This document shows, one piece after another, positions 10,364 through 21,349 of a DNA stretch of 64,000 nucleotides. The stretch's first letter is position 1. Each line of letters starts with the position of its first letter. The notes under the pieces were generated by a model. That model worked only from the letters and a program-made list of their open reading frames with translations, searched no databases and was not told where the DNA came from. Source of the stretch: Closterium sp. NIES-65. Its lineage: Eukaryota; Streptophyta; Zygnematophyceae; Desmidiales; Closteriaceae. Where the stretch lies: the NCBI GenBank assembly GCA_948144175.1, contig CANXME010000106.1:2790001-2854000 (forward strand), in the 5' to 3' direction. A program made the position numbers and the translations under genes.

Positions 10364-11916
10364 CACATTCGCAGACTTCCGTCTGGCTTCGGAGTGAAGA
10401 GAACTGGAGCTCCGTACGGCGAAGTCGAAGGTCGAATCAGCCCTTTCTCCAGGAGATACTCTATTTGTTTTTTCATATCGGCAAGCTCTGTCGGGCTTAG
10501 CCGGTATGGTGCTCAAAATGTTGGCTTGGACCCCGGCTCTTCTACGATCTCGTGTTGATGTGTCCGGTATGGCGGTAGTTGATCAGGTAAATCGTCGGGG
10601 AGAACGTCCTGGAACTCTTCAAGAATTTTCTTGACTGCTGGAGGAAGTTCCTGGGTCTGCTTCTCTCCGTTGTCTGCTTCGTTGACTATCGCCATGAATC
10701 CCGCCGTGGTCCGTTTGACGTCCTTTTCAAAGCGTGCGAGTGTCTCGACTGGAATATTTCCCGTGTCGTCCCATTTGGGAAGGCTCATTTTTCTCCCGTT
10801 GTTGTTGATGTTGGCCGTCTGGTTAACCCAGTTGATCTCGGGGTTGAACTTTTTAAGAAAGTCTCTCCCGAAGATTATGTCGAGTCCTTTGATATTTGTG
10901 ACGGGGAGAGCAGGCTTCCATCGAAGGGGTCCAATCTGGAGTAGCAATCGTGTTTCCCCGTAGATAGGTAGCTTACTGCCATCCACCATCGTTGCAGAGA
11001 AGCTCGAGGACTTGATGTCACCTCCGAGTCGATCGATTGCCTTTTTGTCATAGACGCTGTGCGACGCCCCGCTGTCCACGAGTGCTTGGAGGCGCTGTCC
11101 GTTGCAGATCACCTCGAGCAGGAGTGGTGAGCGTTGCTCGGAGTACCCAAAAATAGTCTCATTGATAGGATCATAGGGTACATCCCAATATTCAGTACAC
11201 ACCGTGGTTCCACTGCTTTCTTCTGGACAACTAGCTGGCCTGGGCTGCGTGGAGAAAGGCTCTTCTCCAACGCCAAGAGTAGAGGTAGTAACCGTACAAG
11301 TTGACCCTGAGGGGGTGGATCCGGTCGACGCCTGCGATCCACTGGATGCATCCTGGAGGGGTTTTCGGAGTTTCTGCAGCTTCTTTTGAACTCCCAGCTG
11401 CCTCTTCAGCTGCTTCAGCTCCATAGACTTCTTCCCTGGGGAGTGGAGAGTCGTCTTGGGCTGGTTCCGGGAGAGGACGTTGACGCCGTGAAAAGGTCTA
11501 CTCCTTTCCACACTCCTTAATTTTTTCCCCAGCTCCGTAGGCACCGGTACCACTTCTTTAATTGTTTGCTTCCTCTGGAGTTCTTCCCGGAATTTGTTTA
11601 TGGCTCCGGACCCGCGAAAATCGCCAGTCTTCATTAAAGCATCTTTGAAAGATAACTTTAACGAATTCTGTTTTTTTCCTGGGTCGAATTGGAGAGTTCC
11701 CGTCTTGGTCGAGTCTGTTTTCGCGGAGGTTTTCTTTTCCTCGGCGAATTCCTCTGACAAATTTCGGTCAAGGGGCTTGGGATTTCGCCCTTGATTCTCC
11801 AAATCTCGCGCCCAATGCTGTCCTTCAATTTCGATTCGGTCCAGATTGCGCTGACGCTTTCGGATCTGTTTTTTCTCGCCAGCACGATCCGCAATCACTG
11901 GCGAGATCCGTTTTTT
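10364..11916 (-). pseudogene. Gypsy A pol, protease and start of reverse transcriptase
   Basis: Pol segment lying in the -1 frame relative to gag. An aspartic protease has the motif LVDSGASHSVYD, followed by a linker and the start of reverse transcriptase ([20 protein letters not shown]). The frame is open from the frameshift site at 11910-11916. It carries a single nonsense codon, TGA at 10513-10515, probably from an Arg CGA. Downstream it is split by copia C at 10359. I see no independent start codon context at the gag/pol overlap, so synthesis by frameshifting from gag is the simplest reading. Confidence 0.88.
11859..11916 (-). promoter_or_regulatory. -1 ribosomal frameshift signal at gag/pol junction of gypsy A
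   Basis: On the minus strand the gag codons TCA AAA AAC contain the heptamer A AAA AAC (11916-11910), a canonical X XXY YYZ slippery site in the correct phase. Slipping back one base enters exactly the pol frame. A two-part hairpin follows directly: an outer CGGATC/GATCCG stem and an inner TCTCGCCAG/CTGGCGAGA 9-bp stem. The gag stop TGA (11897-11895) lies inside the hairpin loop region. Function is inferred from sequence only. Confidence 0.75.
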
Positions 11917-12866
11917 GACTTTTTGTCTTTAGTTTTGCCACTCCCACGAGTTCGGAATGCCGCACGTGCTAATTTCATGTGAAAACAGTCGACAATGCGA
12001 TGTCCGTTTCCGCCGCAAAATTCGCAAAGTGTTTTGTTTTTTGCAGGACGTGGACTCGCGTCGAATTTGTCGACTTCCATGGGGTCGGCGAACGTGGTTG
12101 AAGCCGAGCGATCCCCTTGTCGTGATCCGACGACGTGGGGTCGTTGTGTCCCGGAGTTGACCAAGTCAAAACGCTCCGCGGCCGATACGATTTCGCTGTA
12201 GCTGCTGCAATTCGCTGCTGCAACCTGGCGCCGAATGTCAGTTTTCAGCCCCGCGATGTATGACTGAATTTTTTCGCCCTCAGTAATGTCGGGAATGCGA
12301 TTATAAAATTCCTCCATCTGCTGCGTGTATTGCGCGACACTCCCGTATTGCCTATGGTGATGTAATTTTTCGCGCGCAATATAAGTGGAATTAATCGGCT
12401 CAAAACGTTTGAGAAGGTCTGCCCGGAACTGCTGCCACGTGGCTTCGCCCTGGAAAATGCTACTGTTGCTTCCGAGCCATTCGAGAGCTGGACCGCGCAT
12501 CAACGTTGTCGCGAGACGAGTTTTCTCGCCGTCGTACTCCGTCGTCGTCCATCCGATCGCCGCGAAATAAATTTCCATCGTCGCGAGCCACCGCCTGACG
12601 TCGGATTTTCGATCGCTAGGGTCGAACGATTCCGGCGAGAGAAGTTTCGGAACCTCGAACTGACGCTGCGACTGCTGCGAAGTCGTCGAAGCAGGAATGT
12701 TCATGGTCGAGAGGAGCCGCGTAACGCGCTGCAATTCGTTTCGCATCTGCTCGTTCTCCAATCGCGACCGTTCAGTCGTCGCTCGCATCTCCGCTTCCAT
12801 CTTGGCGATTTGCGCAAAGAGCTGCTGCGTAACGTCGTTGGTCGCCGGCGAACCCATCCTGTTCAA
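11895..12866 (-). CDS. Gypsy A gag polyprotein
   Basis: A 323-residue capsid/nucleocapsid precursor that would form the cytoplasmic virus-like particle. The N-terminus has a coiled-coil-like stretch (residues about 12-55). A retrotransposon gag domain follows (RWLATMEIYF ... ALEWLG ... FRADLLKRFEP). Near the C-terminus is one CCHC zinc knuckle (CEFCGGNGHRIVDC, C-X2-C-X4-H-X4-C). The start ATG at 12866 is the first in frame after the leader. The frame is intact, unlike the downstream pol. It ends in a Lys/Ser-rich tail whose codons contain the slippery heptamer. Confidence 0.93.
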   Translation of the reverse strand: MNRMGSPATNDVTQQLFAQIAKMEAEMRATTERSRLENEQMRNELQRVTRLLSTMNIPASTTSQQSQRQFEVPKLLSPESFDPSDRKSDVRRWLATMEIYFAAIGWTTTEYDGEKTRLATTLMRGPALEWLGSNSSIFQGEATWQQFRADLLKRFEPINSTYIAREKLHHHRQYGSVAQYTQQMEEFYNRIPDITEGEKIQSYIAGLKTDIRRQVAAANCSSYSEIVSAAERFDLVNSGTQRPHVVGSRQGDRSASTTFADPMEVDKFDASPRPAKNKTLCEFCGGNGHRIVDCFHMKLARAAFRTRGSGKTKDKKSKNGSRQ

Positions 12867-13021
12867 AAACCACGCGAGGGGGTTAATTTGAAAAGCGCGG
12901 AACTGGTACTTACCAGAAATCGGCGTCGAATTGGTCGCCCCCGGCGGTTTTTCGAGGCGATTTTTTCCGCGACCGCTGCTTAGCCGAGAGTTGTCGAGTG
13001 AGAACGGCTCTGATTACCAAG
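12867..13021 (-). other. Gypsy A leader with primer binding site
   Basis: Untranslated leader between the 5' LTR and gag. Immediately next to the LTR the minus strand reads TTGGTAATCAGAGCCG. This resembles the Met-tRNA primer site of plant LTR elements (TGGTATCAGAGC) with one extra A. Confidence 0.75.
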
Positions 13022-13423
13022 TGTCACAGAATCGAATTCTCAATCGAAACTTATCACTAAAACTGAATACAAGGCCTATTTATACTCAGAAAGTACAAGG
13101 ATAAATGAGATAAAACGAACCTTCGGGAACACACCCTTCCCGATACTACAATCACAAGTGCGCATAAGCACGCAAGTCTATTGGCACTTGGGATTACGCC
13201 CAGATTACACCGTATACACCACTGTCGGCGCTGTCGGTGCCGTATAATAGGTATGTCGGTGGGAAAAGTAGGAAAAAAGAGAAATAAATAGAAGGCTCTA
13301 GGAAATAGAATAGTAGGCCGATTGAGATGAGATAAAGACCAAAATAAAGAGGAGAAAAGGGAGAATAGGATAACGGAAAAATATAATCGTGAGAAAATAT
13401 TATAACGGGGACGTCCTCTCACA
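13022..13423 (-). repeat. 5' LTR of gypsy A
   Basis: 402 bp, TG...CA on both ends, matching the truncated copy at 1-219. The right end abuts the glycine-rich gag codons of copia B at 13424. Confidence 0.95.
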
Positions 13424-13425
13424 GA

Positions 13426-16400
13426 GGCGGCGGTGGTGGAGGAGGTGGAGCTGGTCGAGGTGGTACTTCTCAGCGGAGCGGCTCCGGGAGTGGTCAGCGC
13501 CAGCAGCAGCAGCAGCAGCAGTGTTCTCGGGACATCCCCCCTCCTCAGCAGCTCCGTGAGTGGTACACGCAGCGTCAGCGTGGTGGGGGTTTTGGCCCGT
13601 GCACCTACCTCCTCCGCTCCGGCGACCGCGCGGGTGAGCAGTGTGGGGGTGATCACCCCACCCAGCGCTACTTTGGCCGCCTGACGGACGCTTGGCGTCA
13701 ACAGTTCCCGGAGGCTAGTGAGATCCCCCGCTGGGGAGAGCTGTCTAGGGCAGGCGTAGCTATCTTTAATCTTGACTTTGATGCTATCCTTGCTGCCATG
13801 TATGCTGTGACTATTAGTGATGAGGGTGACTGTTACCGGTGTTTCCCGCCCGACCCAGGCATTGGTACTGCTGCTCTAGGTACTGGTGAGGCTGCTGCTC
13901 TAGGTGCCAGTGCGTCCGCGCCCTCAAGTACTGGTGAGTCTGCGCTCTCAGGTACCACGTCGGCTTCGGCCTCCCTCACCTTCACACTTGACTCAGGGGC
14001 TTCTCACTCCTTCTTTCGAGACCGCACCACACTCACGCCGCTTGGTCGGCCAGTTGCAGTCTCCCTGGCAGACCCTTCTGGGGGTCCTGTCCTCTCTCAC
14101 TTCTCCACTGTCCTACCGTGTCCGGCTGCCCCCTCTCGCACCTTGTCTGGTCTTTACCTCCCCTCGTTCTCTACAAACTTGTCGAATGGTGCTGACCTGC
14201 AGGATACGGGGGTTCACCAGTTCACTCCTGCGAGTCAGCGGGTGACCCACTGCACGGACGCTCGGACAGGCCGACACTTGGCCACGTTTACAGGTCGGCC
14301 GGGGTCGAGCCTGTACACACTGACCACTGAGTCTCCTCCAGTTAATGCGTCTGGTCAGGTAGCTGCGTCGGGTCAGGTGTTTGCTGCAGCGTCCAGGTCT
14401 GGTCCTGAGTCTGCCCCCTGCTCGTGTCGCCTCCTGTCTGATGAGACTCTCCTGTGGCACCACCGTCTTGGTCACCCCTCCCTGCCTCGTCTCCGAGGCA
14501 TGGCTTCCCGTGTCCTTGTCTCTGGTCTTCCCCGGTCCCTCCCTCCCCTTCCTCCGGGGCCTGGTCCTTCCTGTGTCCCCTGTGTCGAGGGGCGGCTCCG
14601 AGCTGCCCCTCACTCCTCTGAGTTTCCCCCGACAGAGGCCCCGCTGCAGACGCTTCACATGGACGTGTGGGGCCCGGCCCGCGTCCGTGGACAGGGTCAC
14701 GAGCGCTACTTCCTGCTGGTGGTTGATGACTACTCGCGTTACACCACAGTCTTCCCCTTGCGCAGCAAGGGTGATGTCGTTGAGGTGTTGATCGACTGGA
14801 TCCGCGCAGCTTGTCTCCAGCTCAGGAGGAGCTTCGGCTCGGACTTTCTTGTTCTGCGTCTGCACTCTGACCGAGGCGGAGAGTTCTCCTCTGGCCTTCT
14901 GCGAGCCTACTGTCGTGCGCGAGGCATCCGCCAGACCTTTACGCTTCCGGACTCTCCACAGCAAAATGGGATTGCTGAGCGCTGCATTGGCATGGTCATG
15001 GACGTCGCTCGTATGCCCATGATGCATGCGGCTGCCCCCCATTTTCTGTGGCCGTTTGCGGTTCGGTACGCGGCGCATCAGATCAACCTTCACCCCAGGG
15101 TCTCCAGACCGGAGACCTCCCCAACCTTGCTATGGACGGGGAAGGTCGGCGATGCGTCTGCGTTCCGTGTCTGGGGATCTCAGGTGTTTGTCCGCGACTT
15201 GTCTGCGGACAAGCTGTCCCCTCGTGTTGCTCCCTGTGTCTTCCTTGGCTTCCCCCCTGAAGCCCCAGGGTGGCAGTTCTACCACCCCACCTCTCGGCGT
15301 GTTCTGTCCTCCCAGGACGTCACGTTCGACGAGTCAGTACCCTACTACCGCCTCTTCCCCTACCGCACTCCTTCCCTCCCCCCGCCACCGCACTTCCTTG
15401 TGCCAGGTCCCCCCCCGGTAGACCACCTCCCCCCTCAGGGTCCTGCCCCTTCAAGTGTGTCCCAGGTAGATGCAGTCGAGCCGGTCGAGGTTGCTGGTGA
15501 CTCTGGTACTGCTGCGGGTGCTGAGCCTGGGGGTGCTGACTCTGGGGGTGCTGCGCGCGTAGGTGCTCAGCCTGGGGGTGCTGCGTCTGGGGGTGCTACG
15601 ACTGGGGGTGCTGAGCCTGGGGGTGCTGAGCCTGGGGGTGCTACGACTGGGGGTGCTGAGCCTGGGGGTGCTACGACTGGGGGTGCTGAGCCTGGGGGTC
15701 CTTCGCCTGGGGGTGTTGCGTCTGGAGCTGCAGAGCCTGAGGGTGCTGAGTCTTGAGCTACTGAGCCTAGGGGTGCGGATCCCGCAGCCGCTGGACCTGC
15801 TCATGTGGCGTGTGGCGGTGCTGGGCCTGCTGGTTCTCCGGGTGCTTCGTCTCGGCGAGAGCCACTCTCTCCACAGGAGCTGCGCGAGTGGTTTGCCCTG
15901 CGCTGGAGGCGTACTACTGGAGCTGGTGCTTCTTCCGCTGCTGAGGGTGCTGGTGCCACCGGTCTCGAAGGTGCTCGTCCTACGAGTGCTACTAGAGTCG
16001 GAGCTACTGAGGGTGTTGGCGCTGAGGCTACTGCTGTCAGTCCTGGCGGCGGTCCTGCTGCGGGTGCTGCAGGTGCTGCTGGAGATACTGGAGCTGGAGG
16101 TGCTGTTGACGCCGGTTCTCGCTGGGGGTGCTGGTGCTGTCCCTGCTGTGTCTGGAGTCGCCGCGCGGCCTCGGCCGTACTTTGTTCCGCTCCTTCAGAA
16201 GGTTCTTGGTCTTCCTCCTCTTTTAGAGTGTCCACCGCGTGTCCAGTCGCAGTCACAGTTACCGCCGGCCTCCCCACTGCCTTCTCCTTCTCCCTACACT
16301 GGTCCTACTGGAGGTCTTGCTGAGCGTCGTGAGCCTGCGTCTCGTCCTGCGTCGCCTGTTCGTGCTGCTCGCACTAGTGGTCGCAGTTCGCGTCAGCGTC

Positions 16401-18411
16401 CTCCTCCTGTCCCTGGCACGCACCGGATGTCTCTGCGTCCGTCCACTGCTACTCTGCGTGCCCCCTTGCCCTCTCCTCCTGAGTCCTCTCTTCCTGTGCT
16501 TGCCGACCCTGAGTCGGACTCTCTTCGTGCTGCCAGTCCTACTGTCACGCGTCTCCTTGCTACTGTAGTCACTGACCCCTCCTTTGAGTCCACTGCTGCG
16601 TCTACGCTTGTTGCTGAGCTCGTCGACTTTGCGGCTCGCTGTCGTCTAGACTACGCTGCTAGTCTTGTTGCTGAGTCTGCGTCTGTCTGTCCTCCGTCCG
16701 TCGGGGGTGAGTGTGCTCTTGGCACGGACGTCCTTGAGGACAGGCAGGAGGAGTTCAAGTGTCTGGCTGCTGCTTCACCTCATCTCGCGTCCGTACTGCT
16801 TACCCCGGAGGGAGACCCGGATACACTAGACATCCCAACTCCGCGCTCTTACGCGGAGGCCGTAGAGGGTCCCTACTCCTCTCAGTGGCAGGCAGCTATG
16901 GATGCAGAGATGGCTTCCTGGAAGTCCACAGGCACCTACGTTGACGCGGTTCCCCCTCCTGGGGCGAACATCGTCAGTGGCATGTGGATCTTCAGGGTGA
17001 AGCGGCCGCCGGGCTCTCCACCTGTCTTCAAGGCGCGGTACGTGGCTCGTGGCTTCAGTCAGCGGCAGGGAGTTGACTACTTTCAGACCTTCTCTCCCAC
17101 CCCGAAGATGACCACTCTTCGGGTGCTGCTACACGTAGCCGCTCAGCGTGACTACGAGCTTCACTCCCTTGACTTCAGCACTGCTTTCCTGCAGGGTAGC
17201 CTGCACGAGGAGATCTGGTTGCGCCGTCCACCTAGCTTCACTGGGACTTTCCCTCCTGGCACCCAGTGGAGCCTCCGACGGCCAGTCTACGGTCTTCGCC
17301 AGGCACCGCGCAAGTGGCACGACACACTGAGGACTACACTTGCGGCTCTTGGGTTTGCTCCCTCTACTGCTGACCCGTCGCTGTTTCTACGCACCGACAC
17401 CTCTCTGCCGCCGTTCTACATCCTCGTGTACGTCAACGACTTGGTCTTTGCCACAGCTGACACTGCTGGACTCGCCCACGTGAAGTCCGAGCTGCAGAAG
17501 AGACACACGTGCACAGACCTGGGTGAACTGCGCAGCTACCTTGGCTTGCAGATCACCCGGGACAGAGCACGCCGCACCATTACCCTGACTCAGTCACACA
17601 TGGTGCAGCAGGTCCTTCAGCGCTTCGGCTTCACGTACTCCTCGCCTCAGGCCACTCCTCTGTCTACTCGCCACTCGCTCTCAGCTCTGCCTTCGGATGA
17701 GTCCGTAGAGTCGAGTGGCCCGTACCCAGAGCTTGTTGGCTGCCTCATGTACCTGATGACCTGCACACGACCTGACCTTGCATACCCTCTTAGCATTCTT
17801 GCACGCTATGTTGCTCCTGGGAGACACAGACCAGAGCACATGGCTGCAGCAAAGAGGGTGTTGCGCTACTTGTGCAGTACGTCGGGCATGGGGCTAGTGC
17901 TTGGAGGGCGGAGTCCAGTGGTCCTCACTGGGCACGGGACGCTTCTTGGGCAGACGACCAGGCTACTCAGCGGTCGTCACAGGGTTACACCTTCAGCCTT
18001 GGTTCCGGCTCTGTTTCGTGGCGGGCTACCCGCTCGTCTTGTGTTCTCGGCTCTAGTTGTGAGGCTGAGATCTACGCCGGGGCCATGGCTGCACAGGAGC
18101 TTCGCTGGCTCACCTACCTGCTGACTGACCTCGGAGAGCCGCCTCGTTCTCCTCCAGTGCTGTACGTAGACAACAAGGCCATGCTGGCCTTGTGTCGAGA
18201 GCAGCGCATGGAGCACAGAACGAAGCACATTGCTCTTCGCTACTTCCTTGCTCGTGAGCTGCAGCAGCGTGGTCAGTTGCGTCTTGCGTACGTGGCCTCT
18301 GAGGCCAACACTGCTGATATCTTCACCAAGGCACTTGCGCCTTGTGCTCATCAGCGCTTCTGTACTCAGCTTGGTCTTGTGCCTGTCTTTCCTCACTTGT
18401 TCACCTCTTGA
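13426..18411 (+). pseudogene. Copia B gag-pol (degenerate)
   Basis: From the gag poly-Gly/Gln region through protease (LDSGASHSFF), integrase (HHRLGHPSLP ... HSDRGGEFSS ... QQNGIAER), a Gly/Ala/Thr/Glu-rich linker, reverse transcriptase and RNase H. Damage visible: the last Cys of the gag Cys/His motif is Tyr (TQRYFG); TGA at 15754-15756; a frameshift near 16115; a 1-base loss near 17935 in the RNase H entry; and the catalytic YVDD box reads YVND near 17430, losing a metal-binding Asp. The stop is at 18409-18411. This copy cannot make active enzyme. Confidence 0.92.
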
Positions 18412-18621
18412 CCTTGCTTGTACTGTTACATATATATACACCTGCTCTTGCTTGTCTAGCTTTCTATATATATGTTCTCATGCATGTGAACTGGCCTTTT
18501 GGCCTTGAACTTGTGCTCGGAATGTGTGGTGACTTTGTGATCCACCCTGAGCTTGCTTTGCTTTGCTTTGCTTGACTGGTCTTGTGACCGCTTGTTCTCC
18601 CCCACTTTGCCTATGGGGGTG

Positions 18622-18752
18622 TGTCAGAACATTATAGCTTATGCTTTTGTGTAGGCTGTAGTGGGGTAGCCCATATGGGGTACAACCCAATTAGGGTTAG
18701 TACTTGTACCCAACTGTTTCATAGTTCATTCATTCTCGTTCACATTTTCTCA
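18622..18752 (+). repeat. 3' LTR of copia B
   Basis: 131 bp starting TGTCAGAACATT and ending TTTTCTCA, preceded by the polypurine tract CTATGGGGGTG. Homologous to the LTRs of C, F, G and J. Confidence 0.88.
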
Positions 18753-20140
18753 GCGCGGTGTCTGGGTGAGCGTCGATACGCTTCAGAGTTGGAGTAGAAG
18801 CTGGCGGTGAAGTTTGCGCTTCTATGGACTTCCCGTTGTTCGTGCTACTGCCGATGATGTCTCTGCTGCTGCCGATGTTTTCTGTGCTGCTGCCGATGTT
18901 GTCTCTGCTGCTGCCGATGTTGTCTCTGCTGCTGTCGATGTTGTCTCTGCTGCTGCCGAATGTTGTATTGTTACTAACGTACGTGTTTGTTCTGCTTTTG
19001 GAATGGTATGTGAATACCAAAAGCCTTCCGGATTGAAGTCGGGGTCAAGATCCGGCGGGTGCGTCCAAGATGTGAAGGTGACGATCCCGTCACTGTCTGC
19101 GGTGCCCAGGTTTGGGACGAAATCGAGAACGAAGACATTGTTCTTCAGGACCGTCTTTCCGATGTAGAGGCCGCCCTTCCCGTGGTACAGCTTGAACTCC
19201 TGGGTGGTACTGTCGGCTTCCAGATGTATGCCTTTCGCCATCAACTGACTGACGCTCAGTAAGTTTTAGCCAAGTCCTTCTGCTATTAGGACTTTGGACA
19301 TTTGCAGTATGACATTCGTTTCTCGTGATTGAAGTTGCACTACTCCTTGTCGTCCTGTGTGCAGGTTCTGATTATTGGCGACAATGATGACGACTTCTCG
19401 TTGAAGTTGGTGCTCGCGTTGAACGAAACGTCCTGAAGAGCACATATGTTGTCCGCAGCAACTGTCCAAGAACCATGTATCCTTCCCGGACGGCTCGCTT
19501 TGAGCGATAGTGGCGTACGTCGCGTTTGGTTGAAGTGACTCGCGGCGAGGCGTGCTGTTGTTGAGTTGTTCTTCTGGTGAGTAATATGGTGGTGACTCAG
19601 TTACGCAGGAGTCACTCAGCCTTGCCATGCAGCTGACGATGTTTCTTGTTCCTTTCGCAGGTTGTCTCGTCGATGTTGTTGAGACTTATACTGAAGTTGT
19701 CGGATTTGCTTGCGTTGAGGCGACTTGACTGCTTGAAGGGCGAAGTTGGCGTTGCGGCGACGTTGACTGTTGTCGATTCGGGCAGTGCGTACGAGGATGC
19801 CCTGAAGTCTTGCAGAGGTGGCAGAACGGAGGTACGATTTTCGGTCGATTGTTGTTGTTGTTGTGGCGCCGTTGAGTGTGAAACGCAAATTCGAGCACTG
19901 ATACCTTTCTCTTGTGTCGTTCTTCTTGTAGGTCCATGTCTTGCTGCTCGGCGTGGATTTCGACGCAAAGTGCTGCTTCAGAAATTTTCCCGTGGGCTCG
20001 TAGTATGGCGCGAGTGGAGCGCCAGTGAGGACCAAGACCGCCGATGACAACCCTGACGAAGGCGTCCTCTGAAATCGATCCTCCGCATCGAAGAAGCTTG
20101 TCGCGCAGCTCGCGACAGCGACTGATATACGCCATTCCCT
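18753..20140 (-). pseudogene. D1 gag C-terminus, protease and integrase start (degenerate)
   Basis: Continuation of the D1 polyprotein after element E. Gag residues (GGLGPHWRSTRAILRAHG) are followed by a CCHC zinc knuckle (CHLCKTSGHPRTHC). After a frameshift near 19640 comes the protease region with DTWFLDSCCGQHM, that is D-S-C rather than D-S-G. There is a nonsense codon at 19266-19268. A run of an Ala-Ala-Glu-Thr-Thr-Ser-like repeat at about 18840-18960 precedes the integrase. It ends at the insertion of copia B. Confidence 0.85.
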
Positions 20141-20349
20141 TGTCAGAATATATTTGCTGTCTAGCCTGCAGTGGGGTACTCTGTAATGAGTACAACCCAA
20201 TTTAGGGCATTGTACTTGTATCCCAACTCTTGCTAGTGAAACCCATTCTCTTTCAAAAATCTCTCGATACTTTCCTAACCCTCTTGAACTCGATCACCTA
20301 GGCACCTACACTATGGCTTCTAAGCCTACCCTTGCTTAAGATTCTAAGA
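20141..20349 (+). repeat. 5' LTR of E
   Basis: 209 bp, followed at 20350 by the primer site TGGTAGTAGAGC. The first ~100 bp resemble the copia F/G LTR. The last ~100 bp resemble the LTR of element I, so the LTR looks chimeric. Confidence 0.9.
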
Positions 20350-21349
20350 TGGTAGTAGAGCTTAACGCTCCTGGCCTGTGAGCCCACTCGATTCCGCTGC
20401 CCTATTGTGTGTCGTGCGCCCCGTGGCGCGCGACCACCTATTTTTCTTCCCGCCACGCGCTCGGGGCGCGTGGCGGTTTTCTGCCCGCCGTGCGCCCCGA
20501 GGCGCGCGGCGGGTACCTACCTCGTCGCGGCGTCTTGGGGGGCCGCGCGCTGGCCCCGACCGTCGCCTCGTCGCGGCGTTTTGGGGGCCCGCACGTGGAG
20601 CAGCAGCAGCAGCAGCCGCCCCAGCAGCAGCCCCAGCAGCGGCAGCCACTGGAGCAGCCGCACCAGCAGCAGCCGCCCCTGGCCCCTGCAGCAGCCGCTC
20701 ATGGACCAGGTGCAGCCGTGGGGGGTGAGTGTTGGGGTGCTGGTTGTGGGGGTGTCGGTTGTGCGTGCCGTCCCCTTCTCCTCCTCCTCCTTCGTCTCCC
20801 ACTGCTACAGCTCTCGCTGAGGGGGGTGGATGTGTGGGAGACTGGGGTTTAGGGTTTAAGGGGGGTGGGTGGAGCTAGCGGTATAGCAGCGGGTGTGTGT
20901 CGGGGGGTGGGACTGTGTGCGGGAGGATGAGCGGAGGTTGCCAGTCTGTTGTCCGCAGCACCTGTAGTCCGGGCGCTTAGTCCGGTAGCCCAGTGAGTTT
21001 GTTGCTGCGCCAGTCGCCCGAGGGTCCGTTGCCCGTCTGCCGCTACTTGAGCCGCGGGGCCTGTTACTCCTGTAGTCCGGGCGCTTAGTCCGGTAGCCAC
21101 TGTGCTCGCCACTCCTGTTGCCCGTGTGTCTGCAGCTTCAGCCGCCGCCTTTCTATCTCCTCTCCTCTCACTCTCCCTCCTCCTCCTCACTTGCCCGTTG
21201 TGACTACCACTAGCTTTGCTGATAACTGTGCACTTTAACTATTGCTTCTTGAACTTGTGCTCAGAATGCGTGGTGACATTGTGATCCACCCTGAGCTTGT
21301 ACTGCTTTGCCTGCTCTGCTGATTACACCCCACTTTGGCTATGGGGGTG
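20350..21349 (+). other. Internal region of E
   Basis: Non-coding, GC-rich. It holds three strong hairpins at 20411-20513, a low-complexity stretch rich in CAGCAG/GCAGCC, and a direct repeat of about 28 bp (near 20962 and 21071). The 3' block shared with copias F/G ends in the polypurine tract TATGGGGGTG. Open frames here are Ala/Pro/Arg-rich and show no domain. Confidence 0.8.
20411..20513 (+). other. Three leader hairpins of E
   Basis: Hairpin 1 (20411-20434) has a 10-bp stem and a CCGT loop. Hairpin 2 (20450-20476) has an 11-bp perfect stem. Hairpin 3 (20484-20513) has a 13-bp stem with one G-U pair and a CCGA loop. The first begins 61 nt downstream of the primer site. Confidence 0.85.

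Larger units (their letters stand above)
1..13423 (-). mobile_element. Ty3/gypsy chromovirus-like retrotransposon A (interrupted by C and N1)
   Basis: A Ty3/gypsy element reading right to left. The order gag, protease, reverse transcriptase, RNase H, integrase, chromodomain is the gypsy order. The 5' LTR is at 13022-13423; the 3' LTR is cut by the window start and only its last 219 bp (1-219) are present. The two copies differ at 4 of 219 positions, so the insertion is young. Copia C (3570-10358) and the non-autonomous N1 (1411-2239) are inserted in its pol. A itself sits inside the glycine-rich gag region of copia B, which resumes at 13424. Its left TSD lies outside the window. Confidence 0.93.
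13424..18752 (+). mobile_element. Ty1/copia retrotransposon B, 3' portion
   Basis: The 3' part of a copia element on the plus strand; its 5' part lies left of the window beyond gypsy A. It runs from the end of gag through RNase H and ends with a 131-bp LTR (18622-18752). It is inserted in D1: the sequence after 18752 (GCGCGGTG...) continues the D-family pol, matching D2 at about 35440 on the same strand. Confidence 0.92.

Noticed and set aside
20362-20852. Ala/Pro/Arg-rich frames inside element E
   Set aside because: Low-complexity, open on both strands, no domain; part of a non-coding leader.
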